Below, one piece after another: positions 13,873 to 27,200 of a stretch of DNA of 64,000 nucleotides. Position numbers and translations under genes: made by a program. Location: positions 1,230,008-1,294,007 of the forward strand of contig VZTG01008547.1 of the NCBI GenBank assembly GCA_013397845.1, given 5' to 3'. Every line of letters begins with the position of its first letter. Positions within the stretch are counted from its first letter, which is position 1. This stretch comes from Melanocharis versteri. Taxonomy: Eukaryota > Chordata > Aves > Passeriformes > Melanocharitidae. Below the pieces are notes generated by a model. The model made no database searches and was not told the origin of the DNA. It saw only the letters and a program-made list of their open reading frames with translations.

Positions 13873-16800
13873 TACTAAATTATACTCTTAATGTATTCTT
13901 AGGGACTGTCAGTTGAAGAGGAGAAACATTAAAGCTAGGAAGCTTTAATGTCCTTGCTATTTTATCTAATTCTTCCCCCCATGCCAGAAATAGCCTAGGG
14001 TTAAGATCAAATTTCTTGGGTTAAGGTGCTCCTAGTGAAACTGCTCCTGGCATCAGGAATTTTCATCACGTCCTGTTTGACCAGCAAAGTTATTTAGAGT
14101 ACAGGTCAGCACTAGAATTGCAACAGAAAGTTATCATATTTTGGCCATGGAAGAAAACAGCACCCTTCCCATGCCACCATGAGGTAATGAACAGACTGTC
14201 ACAGTCATCCCCATCAAGCACCCTGGATTCAAAGGGAGCAGAGCCTGCTGCAGAGAACCCCAAGTCTGTGCTCATGCATCATCCCCAGCTCCCTCTAAAT
14301 GAGACTTCGGCAGGATAATTTCTACAGGTGTCCTGACCCCTAGCAGGGCTGCAATCCCGCAGGAAAAGTACCTGCATACATGTACCCCCTGGAGCAGAGC
14401 CACCTGATCTTGCCATCTTGGAGCAGTGGGAAGCTGTACTTAAGAGAAGGACAACTAAAACCTGCTCAGTTCGTTTCATTAGGAGCTGTCCCTGAACTTC
14501 TGTCCTCTTCACTACGTGCCATAGAGTGTTAAAAAATACCACTTCTGTAGTGGGCGTTTGAACTGCCCAGTATCTAGGCTGGTGGCATGCACAGGTAACT
14601 TTATACCACATTTTGTGTATTCGACTGGGCTTTTAATTATTTCTACAAAATATTATGTTGCTACATACAATGTTTCCTAGACCCATAAAATCTCCCACAA
14701 TTCCAATGTAGCAAGAAACCAGTCAAATGGGACATAAGAATTCAACATTTACCTTTATTTCCATGAGCAAGATTAATTTTCCTTCTCTTTATTAAGGAAG
14801 GAAACATCAGGCACTTTTTGCCTTTTGCCTGCTGAATTATAGCAAACACAGTGAACGCTCATGCAGCCAGAAAGTTAATGACCTGCTCCTGCCTCTGCTG
14901 CAACACTGATCACTTCTCAGCATCCTTTCTGCTGCTGATCCGCCGTGTGCCAGCTCTTTCGTTTCGCTGCCCTGCTCTCTTCATCCTCAGACTGGTTAGC
15001 ACCAGTTTCTTCTCCACCCTCCCAGCTCCATTGATAATGTGTTTAACATTTACTTTGATGCTATTCCTCGAGGCTTTTCAAAAACCTTTTTGGAAAGAAG
15101 ACCGTTAAAAAAGAAACCCTTTAGGGAAAGACAGTGAGGAAAGCTAAAGTAGAAAGGGTATGTGCTTATGTATCAAACACCCCTGTAGGCTTTGTCTTGC
15201 TGCAAGCCTGGAGGTGACTCAATGCAAACCCACACTGCTGTAAATGGGGAATAAATATTGTCCTCTCCTAAAATACACCCAGACTAGTTCAATAAACCCT
15301 GACTTGCTGGCTGCTATTTGTACAAACATATGCACATTAAATCCCAAAAAATTACTAGGAAGCTGTCAGATCAATAATACAGATATTCCCAAGGCTGAAA
15401 GACTGTCTATAGCTTGTTCCTGTATATTTACTTTTTGCAGAGGCCAACGGTGTGGCTAGCACAGACCAAACGGTTCCATGTCTACACACTGTGAAAGAAC
15501 TTAAAGGTGACTTGTAATACCTTATAAATGTACTCTGGGATTTTATTCTGAGCATGGCAAGGAGCATAAACTAAAACTCTATTCACCCGTCGCAGGCCTA
15601 AAATGTGAGTCCTTAGTGCTGGTTTTGACATAGATTAAAATTACCTGTAAGCTAAGAGGTGATTAACATGTAACACATTTGGCACTAGCAGGACATGTAA
15701 TTATATTCAGACAGATTACTGGGCACTCCTTCTAAGTATTTGTAGCTTATCTTGTAATGTTATCTCATGCACTCACAGGTTTGATTGGGATGCTTTTTTT
15801 TTTTTTTGTCTTACTATGTGGAGAGTAGAACCTGTACCTTACTTCACCTAATCTACTAATACATAGAAACATCCATTTAACTTTAAGGTTGAGCTTCAGG
15901 TCTCTGCTGCATCAGGATCTTTGTTTAAATATGTAGCTTTTAGTATTATATTGCATATTCTGCAAGATTTCATAAAACTATGCAACATACCAGTTCTGTA
16001 GTCTAGACTAGAGATCAAGAGAGGTATCTTCATCTATTGATAAACGATATGTAATACCAGGAAGGATAACTAATTTTTAATTTTATTTTTCTTATTAATT
16101 CTTTCCAGTGGCTTTTGTTTAACCCTGTATATAAACATTTACAGTTTCCTACAGTTGAGATGTTTTCCCATTTTTAAGTTTGGAATTAAATGGGTGATTT
16201 GCATACACATTTTTTTAAGTGGAGTGTAAAGGCGTCCGGATCTTCAGATTTATATTGGCTTTGCTGTAAATTAATGCTGCTGAAGTCAATGAACACACTT
16301 GAACCCGCAGTGACCTTGTAAAATTACGGGTGGCTATTTGGATGAAACAGAATCTATCTGGATAGGAAGAGCAAAACGAAATCAGTTCATCTTAAGTTTG
16401 GTAATGTGGTAATAGTTACTGTAAGCAGCGTTTTTACTTCTTAGTGTGATCACTAGAAGACAATGTATAGTCAGTATTAAATCAGGGCAGATACGGACGA
16501 TAAAGGCAAAGCCTAATCTTGCTAGGATTAGTGACTCTAAATTGATACGGCTGAAAAACATTGCAAAATGCTGAAGTTAGGTGGCTTCAGGGGCTAGCAA
16601 AATGCCTTGCCTGGTAATTATCAAAAGTCTTCAGAGACAATGATTGCACCTGGAAGCTCTGATTTGATTACCAAAAAAAAAAAAGTCTACTGTAGTACCC
16701 TCATTTGTACTTTAATTAAGAGCTTTGTTTTTAAATATAACCATCTGATTCCCTGGGGTTATTTTTAAAGTAAGCTTCTGGCAAGGCAGCAGTGAGGTGG

Positions 16801-17406
16801 ATTAGAGGCTTGGAATTGAGGAAAAATCATCGTTCAGCATTCAGTTTAGAATAATGTGTGCATATATACAAATACATGTGTATGAAACATCATGTAACAG
16901 GATACAGGACTGGATTTATTAAAGCCAAATGGAAAGATATTTCCTCTTTTAATATTCTAGATCTCTTTTAATATATGCGATGCAGATATTGCACTGCAGT
17001 CTGATTCATGTAAATACCGTAATAATTGCACATCAATCTGATCAGTCCAGTGAAGGCTCTGTTTTACTACAAACGTAAAACCAAGTTATCAATTTAGCTG
17101 TCTGCGTCTAGAATTCCATCTAACAGTGGCTGTTACACTTGATGTAGATATATAAGACTCATCACCCATCAACTCACCGTTTATCATGGAGTATGCAGGC
17201 ACGAGTTGAAAAGCAGCAGGCCCAGATAAAGCATTCATGGAAAAGGAGCAGCAGGGTAGCAGCAACGGGGGCAGAATTGGGATGCTAAAGAACCATGTTA
17301 AAAGGGGAGGGCTGGGGGGAGGGTGAAAGATCTGTACAAGACATGTCTGAACATGAGAAACCACAAAATGGTATTTTTCTAGTTCTTATTTCAGAAGAGA
17401 ACTTAC
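13873..17406. other. GABRA5 intron downstream of the Cys-loop exon
   Basis: Non-coding, moderately AT-rich DNA with short homopolymer runs (poly-T near 15796, poly-A near 16673). No exon, RNA gene or clear interspersed repeat was recognised. It is transcribed only as intron in the proposed gene model. Confidence 0.6.
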
Positions 17407-17489
17407 AGCTTCCAAATTTTAACGGGCAAGCGTGTGCATCCATGGGGAAATCTTCAAGCTGCATGGGACACTCAGCAGAGATGGTCAAT
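17407..17489 (-). CDS. GABRA5: GABRA5 83-bp exon, Cys-loop
   Basis: This 83-bp exon reads LTISAECPMQLEDFPMD followed by AHACPLKFGS. It contains the two cysteines (codons at 17468-17470 and 17426-17428) separated by 13 residues, which is the disulphide that defines the Cys-loop receptor superfamily. The acceptor is CCCCCACAG (AG at 17490-17491) and the donor GTAAGT (17401-17406). It opens with the last base of the Arg codon and ends with T, the first base of the expected Tyr codon in the next exon. The exon is separated from the 221-bp exon by 16 kb of intron. It is the last GABRA5 exon recognised in the window. Confidence 0.95.
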
Positions 17490-20400
17490 CTGTGGGGGAG
17501 TATAAAGAAGACACATCATTTTTTTTTCCCTGCGCTTTTCCTTTAGGCCCCTCACTGCAATACGTGAATGCTGACACAAGCATGCTTTTCCTGAAGGCTC
17601 CTTGCTCCTGCTGAAATCACTGCGACCCCCTGTTAAACTGAATGTGAGATAAGCCAGGTGGACCAGTCTGTGTGCATGCCTTAGGCATTATCTAGTAACC
17701 CTGAGACATGTGAAAATTATTTTATTTATGTAAGCTGTCCCAATAAGATCATTTTTTCTTATTAGTACATGAAGAAACTCCTGTGATGGAGCTTCAGCCA
17801 TATACCTTATACTTACCTGCTCTCTGTACTGGACTAGGAATTTGACTCCTGGGTCAAATAGCACTGTTACAGACATAAAGAATCATTGACTTTATATGTA
17901 GATGTAACTATTTAAATCCACAAAATAGATATTTATAGATAAAAGTATATAATATAATTAATTATAGCTAAATATGAAGTTATATATGATCAAGGACATA
18001 TATGCATCACTTTATATAGCACTGTAGTTAACTTCTGTGGAAATCACATGGTATTGGAATCCATTTCAGTTCAACACACTGTTAATTACACACACTGGGC
18101 ATCTTGTCAGGCAAAAAAAACAAGGTCATCTTCCCCAGCATACTACCTAGGGAAGCAATTCTATCCTGGACTCCCCAGCCACTATGTGGAAATATTTCAT
18201 CTAGACTGGACATCGGGATAGGGAAGAAATAACCCTTAGGCAAATATAGATGTTTCCCATGGATGTTCTGCACGATTGACAGACCAAGCTGAAGACTAAG
18301 AAAAGTCTGAGGTAAATTTCTGAGCAGTGCAATATCAGTTATATTGATATCAAATGCGTCAAGTATATCAAATATCTCAAGAGAGCCAAAACTTGCTTCC
18401 AGCACAAGAAGAATCTGTTTTGTTTATGCCATTTTGATATTTGCATCATACAGATAGTTTGCTCAGGATAGTGAGGATGTAAATCTCATTTTACATTATG
18501 AATACTTTTATGGCTTTCTCATTTTATGCCGTTATTCCACCTCAGAGGCAACAGACCAGAGACATCCAAAGCTTTACAGACCGCCTGGTGCTGGGGTGAC
18601 ACAGGGCTCTGCTGGAGGGCAGCCTGGTTCCTAACCAAACTGTTGCTTGGGGAGCGAAAATCTCCAAAGAAATCCATGACACCCGAATACCAGAATGCAA
18701 AAGTACACTTTCCTATCAGTACAGTAACATGGAGTCACATATATTAGCTATATATAGTCACCACTTCCAATCAGCACCCCAGAGTGCCCTAAGAACTTCT
18801 ATCCAAAGGGATCGTAAGGGGTACCAATGTCTGTGTACAGATGGCACAGTGCTCAGCCAGTCCAGTTCAGTACAACACAGTGATGCCTTGCCAGGGCACT
18901 ACAGCTACACAGACAATACACTGGGGGAAACAGCTCCACTCCACTAACACACAGAAATTCTGGAGCTGTACCAATGGCTGGAAATGGCAAAGTAAGCACA
19001 GAAAATGCAATAGTATCATTGGCTGGAGATCATATTCTGAGGATGAGCTGGGAAACAGGAAGAGAAAAAGGCAAACTGCACACAGTAATAGAAAATGTAA
19101 AGATAATATGCCATAGAAAGCAAAAGAAAAAGAAATCCAGTTCAGAACACAGATAATTTACCATTTGGTAAGAACAGACAGGAGGGTACAACATAGAAAA
19201 TAAATTACTGAGGCCTGAGATACCTGCATTTAAGCAAAACTGTTCTTGAGCTTTATTTTTGTAAAAGACATTTTAAGATCACTCAGCAATGGAGTTGACT
19301 GCAGTGGAGACTGCCCTTGGGCACCAAAGCCAGCAAAGCCAAAGTTACCAAGAATGGTGTGTGGATGAATTTAATAAGCTGGTTCTAGTAGTATCCTGCC
19401 CAGAACTTACATCCTTTTCACAAAAATCACTCTAGTGGGGACTTGAAAGCAAGGCTGCCATCCCTCCAATGCATCGTTATATTTTCCATATAAAGCACTG
19501 CAAATTTAATTTTAATAAATTCAGAAGCCTTGCTCCAAGAGCGCATAAGAAAGCCGGTGTGTTTTGTTGCAGTCCATCTCCTGTCTCTTTGCCTACCAAC
19601 AATTTAAGCATGTCATTTCAGAGCTGCAGCTTGACAACATTTTAATATACACACTTGTCATCTGCAGACATCGATGGAGGGGATGCCTATATCCACCTAG
19701 GTGTAGAATCAGGAAGTGAAGGAATATTCAGTGCAGAATTATGCATAAGACCTTCTGTTTTATCTTGCTGTCCTATGAATTGTATCCTGCTGCCTGCATC
19801 TCTGGAAATAACCCTTGTGTGTAATGAGGAAGGTTGTAGACATTCATCAACTATAAATGTGTAAGAGAAGTGAAGATGAGTTGCACAGAGACTGTGACAT
19901 AGTGGAATTTAATTAAGTCCCTCCAGAAATTATTTTTGCCTGTCTTAAATAAAAGGGTAGCAGATAAGGCTGGAGGGCATCTGGCTGCCACTACCTGACT
20001 CAGAAGCCACAAAGACTCTTGTGGTGCCAGGGCTACTTCTCTGTCCCCTCTGAATTCCTCCTCCAGCAAAATCCAGAATATCCCTTAAAAGGGTGATGCT
20101 TGCTGTAGTCTTCTGGGTCTACCCTGGGGGTAGGGAGAACCAAGTTTAGGAGCTGTTAATGTGCTTGGGGACAGCCTTTCCTTTCATTAACATGAGTTCT
20201 TTGGATAAAAAAGTTCCTTTTGCCCTCTATCAATGATATCTGCATGCTTCTTTCCTTTTTCCCATGCCTCTATCCTAGGACCACTCTTAGTCTGGCCATC
20301 TTGAACAAATTAACCAGCTCTACCTATTTGTTACATGCTATTAAAAACTATGTAGTTGAGCCTCTTTGGTGATTTTAAAGCGCTCAGTGAACACTCTCCT

Positions 20401-20889
20401 AGAAGCCTCATACAAAAGTGTGCATTACCCAAGGCTTTTGAAGTATCTTGTAATGGCCATTGTGACAAAAAAACCCTGACAGAAAATTTGACAGAAAACT
20501 TGACTGTGGGTTCTGATTCACAGCACACATGTCACTGCCCTGACTTTCTGTAGGTGCTCTGTGCCTAACAGAAACTGGTTTTCATAACCTGGAAAACAAA
20601 GTTACTCAACTGACTCTTGGTTCAAAGAGACTGGATTTTCTACTGCATACAGAAATAAAAGCAGCACAGCAGACATCTACACACTGGGGGCTGGAAGCAT
20701 GGGTCGTTGCATACAGATTTGCTCTGAGACGCAGGGTACAAACTATATATTCAGATCATAGCTCCAGGAGTCACAACAAAACTGTTATCTGGGTCTACTC
20801 CTTCAAATATCACCTGCAGTGATATTTGCACACTTTGGCTTTTAACATTGTGATAAAGCTTAGGGACCTTTTGTACACTCTAGCTTACA
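17490..20889. other. GABRA5 16-kb intron, left part
   Basis: Intron DNA without recognised coding sequence. A strongly AT-rich patch with many TATA/TTAA steps lies at about 17880-18015. Open frames here are short and unsupported. Confidence 0.6.
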
Positions 20890-22081
20890 TAGCTGATTAT
20901 TACACAGTCCTTGGTCACAGCCAGCATGGCTTCATGCTTATCAAACCTGATTTTCTTTAATGACAAGGTAACCCATCAAGTTGATCAAGGGCAGCCAGCT
21001 GATGTTATCTTTTTGGATTTTTACAAAGCTTTTGCTACTGTCTCTCACAGTATCCTTCTGGACAAAATATCCAGCACACAGCTGGATAAATACATCATGG
21101 GACGGGTGAGGAACTGGCTCATGGGTTGGGCACAAAGGGTTGCAGTGAACAGGGTGACATGAGACTGATGACCTGTCACTAGTGGGGTTCCACAGGGCTC
21201 TCTCTTAGGTCCTGTGCTCTTCAACATCTCTATGAATGACTTGGATGCAGGACTGGAAGGGATACTGAGCAAGTTCACACATGATACATAACTGGGAGCA
21301 GCTGTTGCCTCCCTTGAAGGCTGGAAGGCCCTGCAGAGAGACTTCAACAAATCAGAGGGCTGGACAATCACCAACAGTATGAAGTTCAACAAGAAGTGCC
21401 AGATTCTGCACCTGGGATGGGGCAATCCTGGATGTATGGACAGACTGGGGAATGAGAAGCAGGAAAGCAGCACCATGGAAAGGGACTTAGGGGTCCTGGT
21501 CAGTGACAAGTTGAACATGAGTCAGCAGTGCCCTAGCAGCCAGGAGGGCCAACCCTGTCCTGGGGGGCATCAGGGACAGCATGGCCAGCCGGGAAAGGGA
21601 GGGGATTGTCCCACTCTGCTCTGCACTGGGGCAGCTGCACCTTGAATATTGTGCGCAGTTTTGGGTGCTGCAATATAAGAAAGATATTAAACTATTAGAG
21701 AGCATCCAAAGAAGGGCTATGGAAATGGTGAGGGGCCTTGAGGGGAAGCCATGTGAGTAGTGGCTGAGGGGAGCCTACAACTTCCTTGAGGGGAAACAGG
21801 AGGGGTAGGCATAGATCTCTTCTCTGTGGTGACCAGTGACAGGACCTGAGGGAATGGCCTGAAGTGGTGTTAGAGTGGATATCAGAAAAAGGTTCTTCAC
21901 CCAGAGGGTGGCTGGGCACTAGAACAGGCTCCCCAGGGAAGTGGTCACATCATCAGCTTGACAGAGTTCAAGAAGTGTTTAGACATGTGGTGTGATTCTT
22001 GGGAACGGTCCCATGCAGGGAATTGGAGTTGCACTTGACAATCCTTGTGGGTCCATTTCAACCCAGCATATTCTGTGATTA
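20890..22081 (+). mobile_element. CR1 LINE copy, decayed reverse-transcriptase region to 3' tail
   Basis: A 5'-truncated CR1 non-LTR retrotransposon inserted in a GABRA5 intron, antisense to the gene. The translation near 20990-21070 shows VIFLDFYKAFATVSHSILLDKI, the F-D-x-x-KAF-D-x-VSH block of CR1 reverse transcriptase. The catalytic FADD block is changed to FTHD (21274-21285) and followed at once by a stop, so the copy is dead. Further right are the typical CR1 segments TGCACCTGGG, AGGGACTTAGGGGTCCTGG and CAGGCTCCCCAGGGAAGTGG, and a degenerate tail ending GGGTCCATTTCAACCCAGC...TTCTGTGATT. This is cellular retrotransposon sequence, not a host gene. Confidence 0.93.
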
Positions 22082-24217
22082 CAACAAAATTACTCCCAGT
22101 TTGCATTTATTTAAAGAAGAGAAAGGAGGACTGGGCATGCACACATGAAACAGGCTTTGCCTAATCCTTTTAATATGGTGACTCCAGAATGATCTTGCTG
22201 TGCCCAGTGCAGCATAGTTATCTGAGCTAGAGACAGTCACCAAACCAGGATTCTTCTGTCACAGAAAGGCAGTTCTTTCCAACAGAAGCATTTAAAAGCT
22301 TCCCTCCTCCACCATCATTCTGTCTTAATAAAAGCCCTATGGGATTAGTTTCACTCAAACAGAGTCTATGACAAGATTATAAGCGGCTGTTAAAGGTCCT
22401 TTGCGATAGGAGGATGAAACTCTGATTTTATTGAAGATAATGGTAAAATTCTCCCTGACTTGAATGGGGCCACTATTCACCCAAAAAATGTAACACACCC
22501 TGATTATAGGTACCAATTTATTAATGACAAAATTTTGTTTTCATAATGATCCAAATACTCACACTGCTATCCAAGTATTAATCAACCAACAAAATGATAT
22601 TGTGTACCTTAACTATCTGAAAAAAAATGTTAGGTCTACAAATTATTTAATCAATCACCTACTATTGTACATGAAAGCTTTATCAAAGCTTCATTATGTA
22701 CAGCTTTTACTTGAAAAACATAAAGTGATTACTGATGTTCTGTTTCAAGACACATAAGCAAATATCCATCTAAGAAAAGCACAATTCAAGCAGCAAAACT
22801 TGTTCACTTCAGAAAAGTCACCTTCAACTATTTCCACTGGGGAATTAGGCATGACAATGCTTTCAAGAGATTGTTCCTTTTTAGCAAGAAGGAAAAGAAG
22901 GAGGTGTTAAAATCAAGGATGTGGCAAGGAAATAAATTCAGATATTAGGGAAGCAGACATTTACAGTAAGTGCACTTCAAGGTGAGGTGAGAAACCCTCA
23001 GCAGAAGTCCCCGAGACAGAAGGCACCCTGTCCTGTTTTAGGGCACTGCAGAGACCCCCTAGCTGTTCCCATGATCTCCTCCATGCAAGGAGCATCTGTT
23101 CCTACCTGTGGGAAAAGAGTAGGGGGGACTGAACATCTTTCTCCTACCCTGAAAGTGCAGGAAACACTTTCTGACGTATTATCTGTAGCTGCCAGGCAGG
23201 AGGTGAGGGCAGTCACCTGCCCGGGGAGCCCACAGACAGCTGCAAAACTTGCTTTTGCTTATCAGTTACTAACTTTAATATGAAAACAAATTAAAACAGA
23301 GAGCTCTAGAATGAGAGTGCAGCAGAAAGGCAGAGTCACCAGTGGCTTTTGGGAGAACTTAATTCAAGATATATGCTGAATAATAAGAGCTACAGATGAA
23401 AGAGACACAGGAAAACTTCTGTTGGTGCTAAGATACTATGGTCAGAGAGATACAACCTTTTTCTGCCTATTTGCCCTAATCCACAAACCAGTTCCATCCT
23501 CTTAGTTGTTTATTTCTGTGCACTACCCTTACCTCTGTTTAAAGGGAGTATTTAAATGCTCTGTTTTGACCCCACCTGTGCTTGTAACCAGTACCTGCTG
23601 TAGGGCACAGGTGAGCCCAAGTGCCCTTCCCAGCACGAGACCAGCCCTTTTCCTTAATAAAAGGCAAAATATTTGCTTGAAACTCATCTTAAACCCACCT
23701 CAACCTATCTCTCCAACATGCCAAAAAAGAGTTAAGTGGACCCAGCCTTTAGCCAGGTTATATCTCACTCCAGTGGGCTTGTTGGCTCCCTGAGAAGGGA
23801 GACTTCAGGGTTGGGTCAGACCCTTTTCAGGAGCCAACGCCAGGAGAAGCTTCCCTGGGTACCTGCTCCAGCAGGACTTCAGCAGAACGATTTGAGCCCT
23901 TGTGGTATCTCCAGTATGCCCTCTGACACACATGGGGCCAGAAGAATAATAGAGCTGATGGTTTGGGTTGTTTTTTTCAAACTATGAACACACGGTTAGG
24001 TTTGTGAAATTATTCATTTGACCTTGGCTGATGACACAACCATTCAGCTGTTCTCCCACTGTGACGTCTCGGGAACACTTCAATAACCACACTTCTGCTC
24101 CTTTCAAAAGGTTTTAAATCAAGACTTGTTTCAGGCCCCAGCACAGTAAGCGTATGGTCCAAGGAACTGATGTCTCCCTGTGTTCCTGCAGTAAATGTAA
24201 CATGTGCGAGTATAAGC

Positions 24218-24247
24218 ATATATATTGCATATATATGCAATATATAT
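24218..24247. repeat. 30-bp perfect AT-rich palindrome
   Basis: A perfect inverted repeat with no spacer, centred between 24232 and 24233. Its core is TTGCATATATATGCAA, flanked by alternating A/T arms. Pairing continues beyond the perfect part if a small bulge is allowed (GC pairs on both sides). It sits next to a short CA-rich stretch (24267-24300). Confidence 0.95.
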
Positions 24248-27200
24248 ATGCATATACAAGCATGTTTGTACACACACAGACATACACATAAATATATATG
24301 AAGACCTTTCTTGGTCCTGAAGCACTTGCCATGCAGTCCTGACAAACCCTGTTGGTGGTAGTGGGTTACAGAACTCCACACGGAAGCGTTAGAATGTGGA
24401 TAGATGTTCACTCATGGTACCACAATGGCTGTAAGAGTCTCCCTGAAACCTGCCCCTGGCTGGGTGATTGCCTGCAGCCTGGCTCAGGAGCAGAGAAGTG
24501 ATTATTCTTAGTAACTCAAACACTGCTTTGCTCATGAATTTCCATCATTTTGTTGGAAAAAAAGGCCAAAATACAGATTCAGGGCCTTGATCTGCATGTC
24601 CATGTGGGAAGTAGAGGCAGTTCACCACTGCTTCCTACTTATAAACACTCGTTTCTTTGGAATACACCATATAAAGTGAATGGGGAACAGAAAGTAAAGC
24701 TAACACTAGAGTGAGGTGGTCTGCAGAAATTTCTGTCTTAGCCCATTTTACCTTCATAACCACTCTGCCAAGAATACTACCATGTCCCAACTTTCCTATG
24801 ATGCTGAGATGTGCTATCTTTATGTGACACCAAAATGTCCTCTAAAATGCTTCAGGGAAGGGACTACGGAAGACTAAGCGCTCCAGTTATTAATGCTTCT
24901 GGGAGCTGTGAATACATAATTCAGATGCATGGTGTACTTGACAGCAAAACTCTCATTTTAGGCAAACAAAATCCTCAGCGCAGCTTCTGGTGAAGTATGA
25001 AACAAGACTTTAATTGCCTAGACTAACTGTGCTGAAGACTAAAGTTCTTGTGAGATGATCTGAGGTGGACAGAATTGATCGCAAAAGCTGTGCCACTATA
25101 GGAATGACCTCCCTGCATGTGGACATACCCAGAGCATCCTCTTACACAGGGGCAGGGGAGATGTTCCTAGACACAGGAAAAACAAGAAAAGGCAACAAAA
25201 TAACCAACAAGATGCACAAATTATATAATATGGATCTGGGAGGTTACAGAAAGAATGGCAAAGCAGATGTTTATAGTAGAGGTAATACCTTTCATTCTCC
25301 ACTACTTCTTTTAAGTGCATAAAACCAATGGATGAAGCAGTGAGTTTATGCTTATCCAACGTTGCCATGCAAGTTACCTAATGAAGTCCATAAGCAAGGT
25401 AGAACTTGCTGTAAAAAGCTCTGGTTTTTTATCAGACTAATTGGTGCAGTAAAAACCCCAACCTTTTTGACAGACAATTCCTTCTTCAGGTTCTCTTCCT
25501 GCAAACTTTACTTTCCTAAAGAAACTTTAGATCAAAAGGGCTATGCAGCTCTGAATGCTCTGCACAGTATCATGCGCATCTGCTGGATAGTTTCACTTAA
25601 AAACCTCTCCAAACTTTCTCTTCTTTATAGTCCCTCATCCATGATGAATTCTCTTTTGGCACCCCATGAGGAAGGCTTCCAAACTTCTCTTCTGCAGTAG
25701 CTTCCTTTTTTAGTGAATTCTTGAATTAAAACCCAAAAATCTAACTAGCTCTAGCAATGCTGAGAAGCTGATGCAGGTGAAATGGGAAACAACATCTCAA
25801 CCAGCCCACGCTTCATTTTGCCAGGCCACACATTCCCCGAGTCCGCACATGTTCCAAATTTTGACTATAATCTCCTTATCTTCGAGGCTTTTTGATAGCA
25901 TGTTCAACAAGGAGCTAACTGCAGTAAGTACAGTTATTGTTGAAGTGCTGCGTAAGACTGAACTATGAGCTTCTTTTTGGCTCTCAAGAGAGGCCAGTCC
26001 CAGTTACTGGCAGAACCAGCCCGCAGCAGCAATACCTGCTGCCAGTCAACTGCACATCCGATCTCTGCTTTCAGTGGAAGAAAACCCAAGTACAGGAGAA
26101 AGAAGGGAGCACAGAAAGTTCCCTAAATGATGAATGCTAAGGACTGTGATGAACCCAGTGCAGTCATCCTCCAATTTTGATGTCACCTGCTAGGTGATTT
26201 GATCAGCACAGATTTTCTGACTGGCCAAAAGGACTTTTTTTTTTTCCATTTCTGCCTGTCAGTATGGCATGTGTTCCTCCGTGGATGAAGGCTACCTTGC
26301 TGCACAGACATCCTTTTGCTTCCTCCCAGTTCACACACTCTTTATAGTTCTACGGACAGGCACAAACTACATGAAGTATTTTCTACTGAGAAAAATTATC
26401 TGGATTTAGAAAGTAAGGGTGGGGGGAGGGATGAGGAGGAGGAGCAGGCACCAGACTGGATGTACCAGCCCATTTGGGCTTTCTCACAGCTAGACTGGGA
26501 TGCACAGACATGGCAGGGTAGGTAGGAAGGATTATGACCTGGCAACTCAAAACACAGACCTGAAATCTTTGGTTATTTTCCACAGTTCAGACCTAGAGCT
26601 CAAAAACATCTAATCACAGTTTCCTTTCAGCCAGTTGTATTTAACCCCAGCCTCCTCTTATCCATCTCAGGTCCACCTCCAAGGTCACTCCTCATCATAA
26701 TCTCCTGTCTTTTGTGTAACATTAATGCTCCCCACACGTCTGTTAAAGAGGGAAGCAGCAACTGGGGATGAGGGTCTTCCACAGGGAAACATGCACATCC
26801 CTATGTGTATGTACCTTACTAGTACCTAAAGAAGGTTTAGCCATCCAAGCAGGACATTATTATCTGGGTTTTTCTGCCTTGCTTCTGAAATGCTACATGC
26901 TCCTGATCAATACAGCCATGAAGGGCCAGGTAAAGGGTCAGACTGTAGATGTTCACTACTCCAGCAAAAGAGCCCTATGATTCCTCAGCTGTTTAACACC
27001 ATAAATAGCCATTAAACAGGCCTCAATTTACCATCTGTTTGCTATTTATACCACCACCAGTGCTAGCATCTGCTACAGCATAATCACCTGTTTGTTACAG
27101 CTCAACCGCAGAGGAGGAAGGGCCGAATCTCCTTGTGACATTTATTTCTTGAGCTCCTCCTAAGGTGCACTATATTCCCTCCTATACCCACCTAGACAAA

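Noticed and set aside
21045..21518. 157-codon open frame on the minus strand
   Set aside because: It is the antisense of the decayed CR1 reverse-transcriptase region and has no domain of its own.
24010..24411. 133-codon open frame on the minus strand
   Set aside because: It runs through the AT palindrome and CA-rich repeat and has overlapping alternatives in other frames; no domain is recognised.
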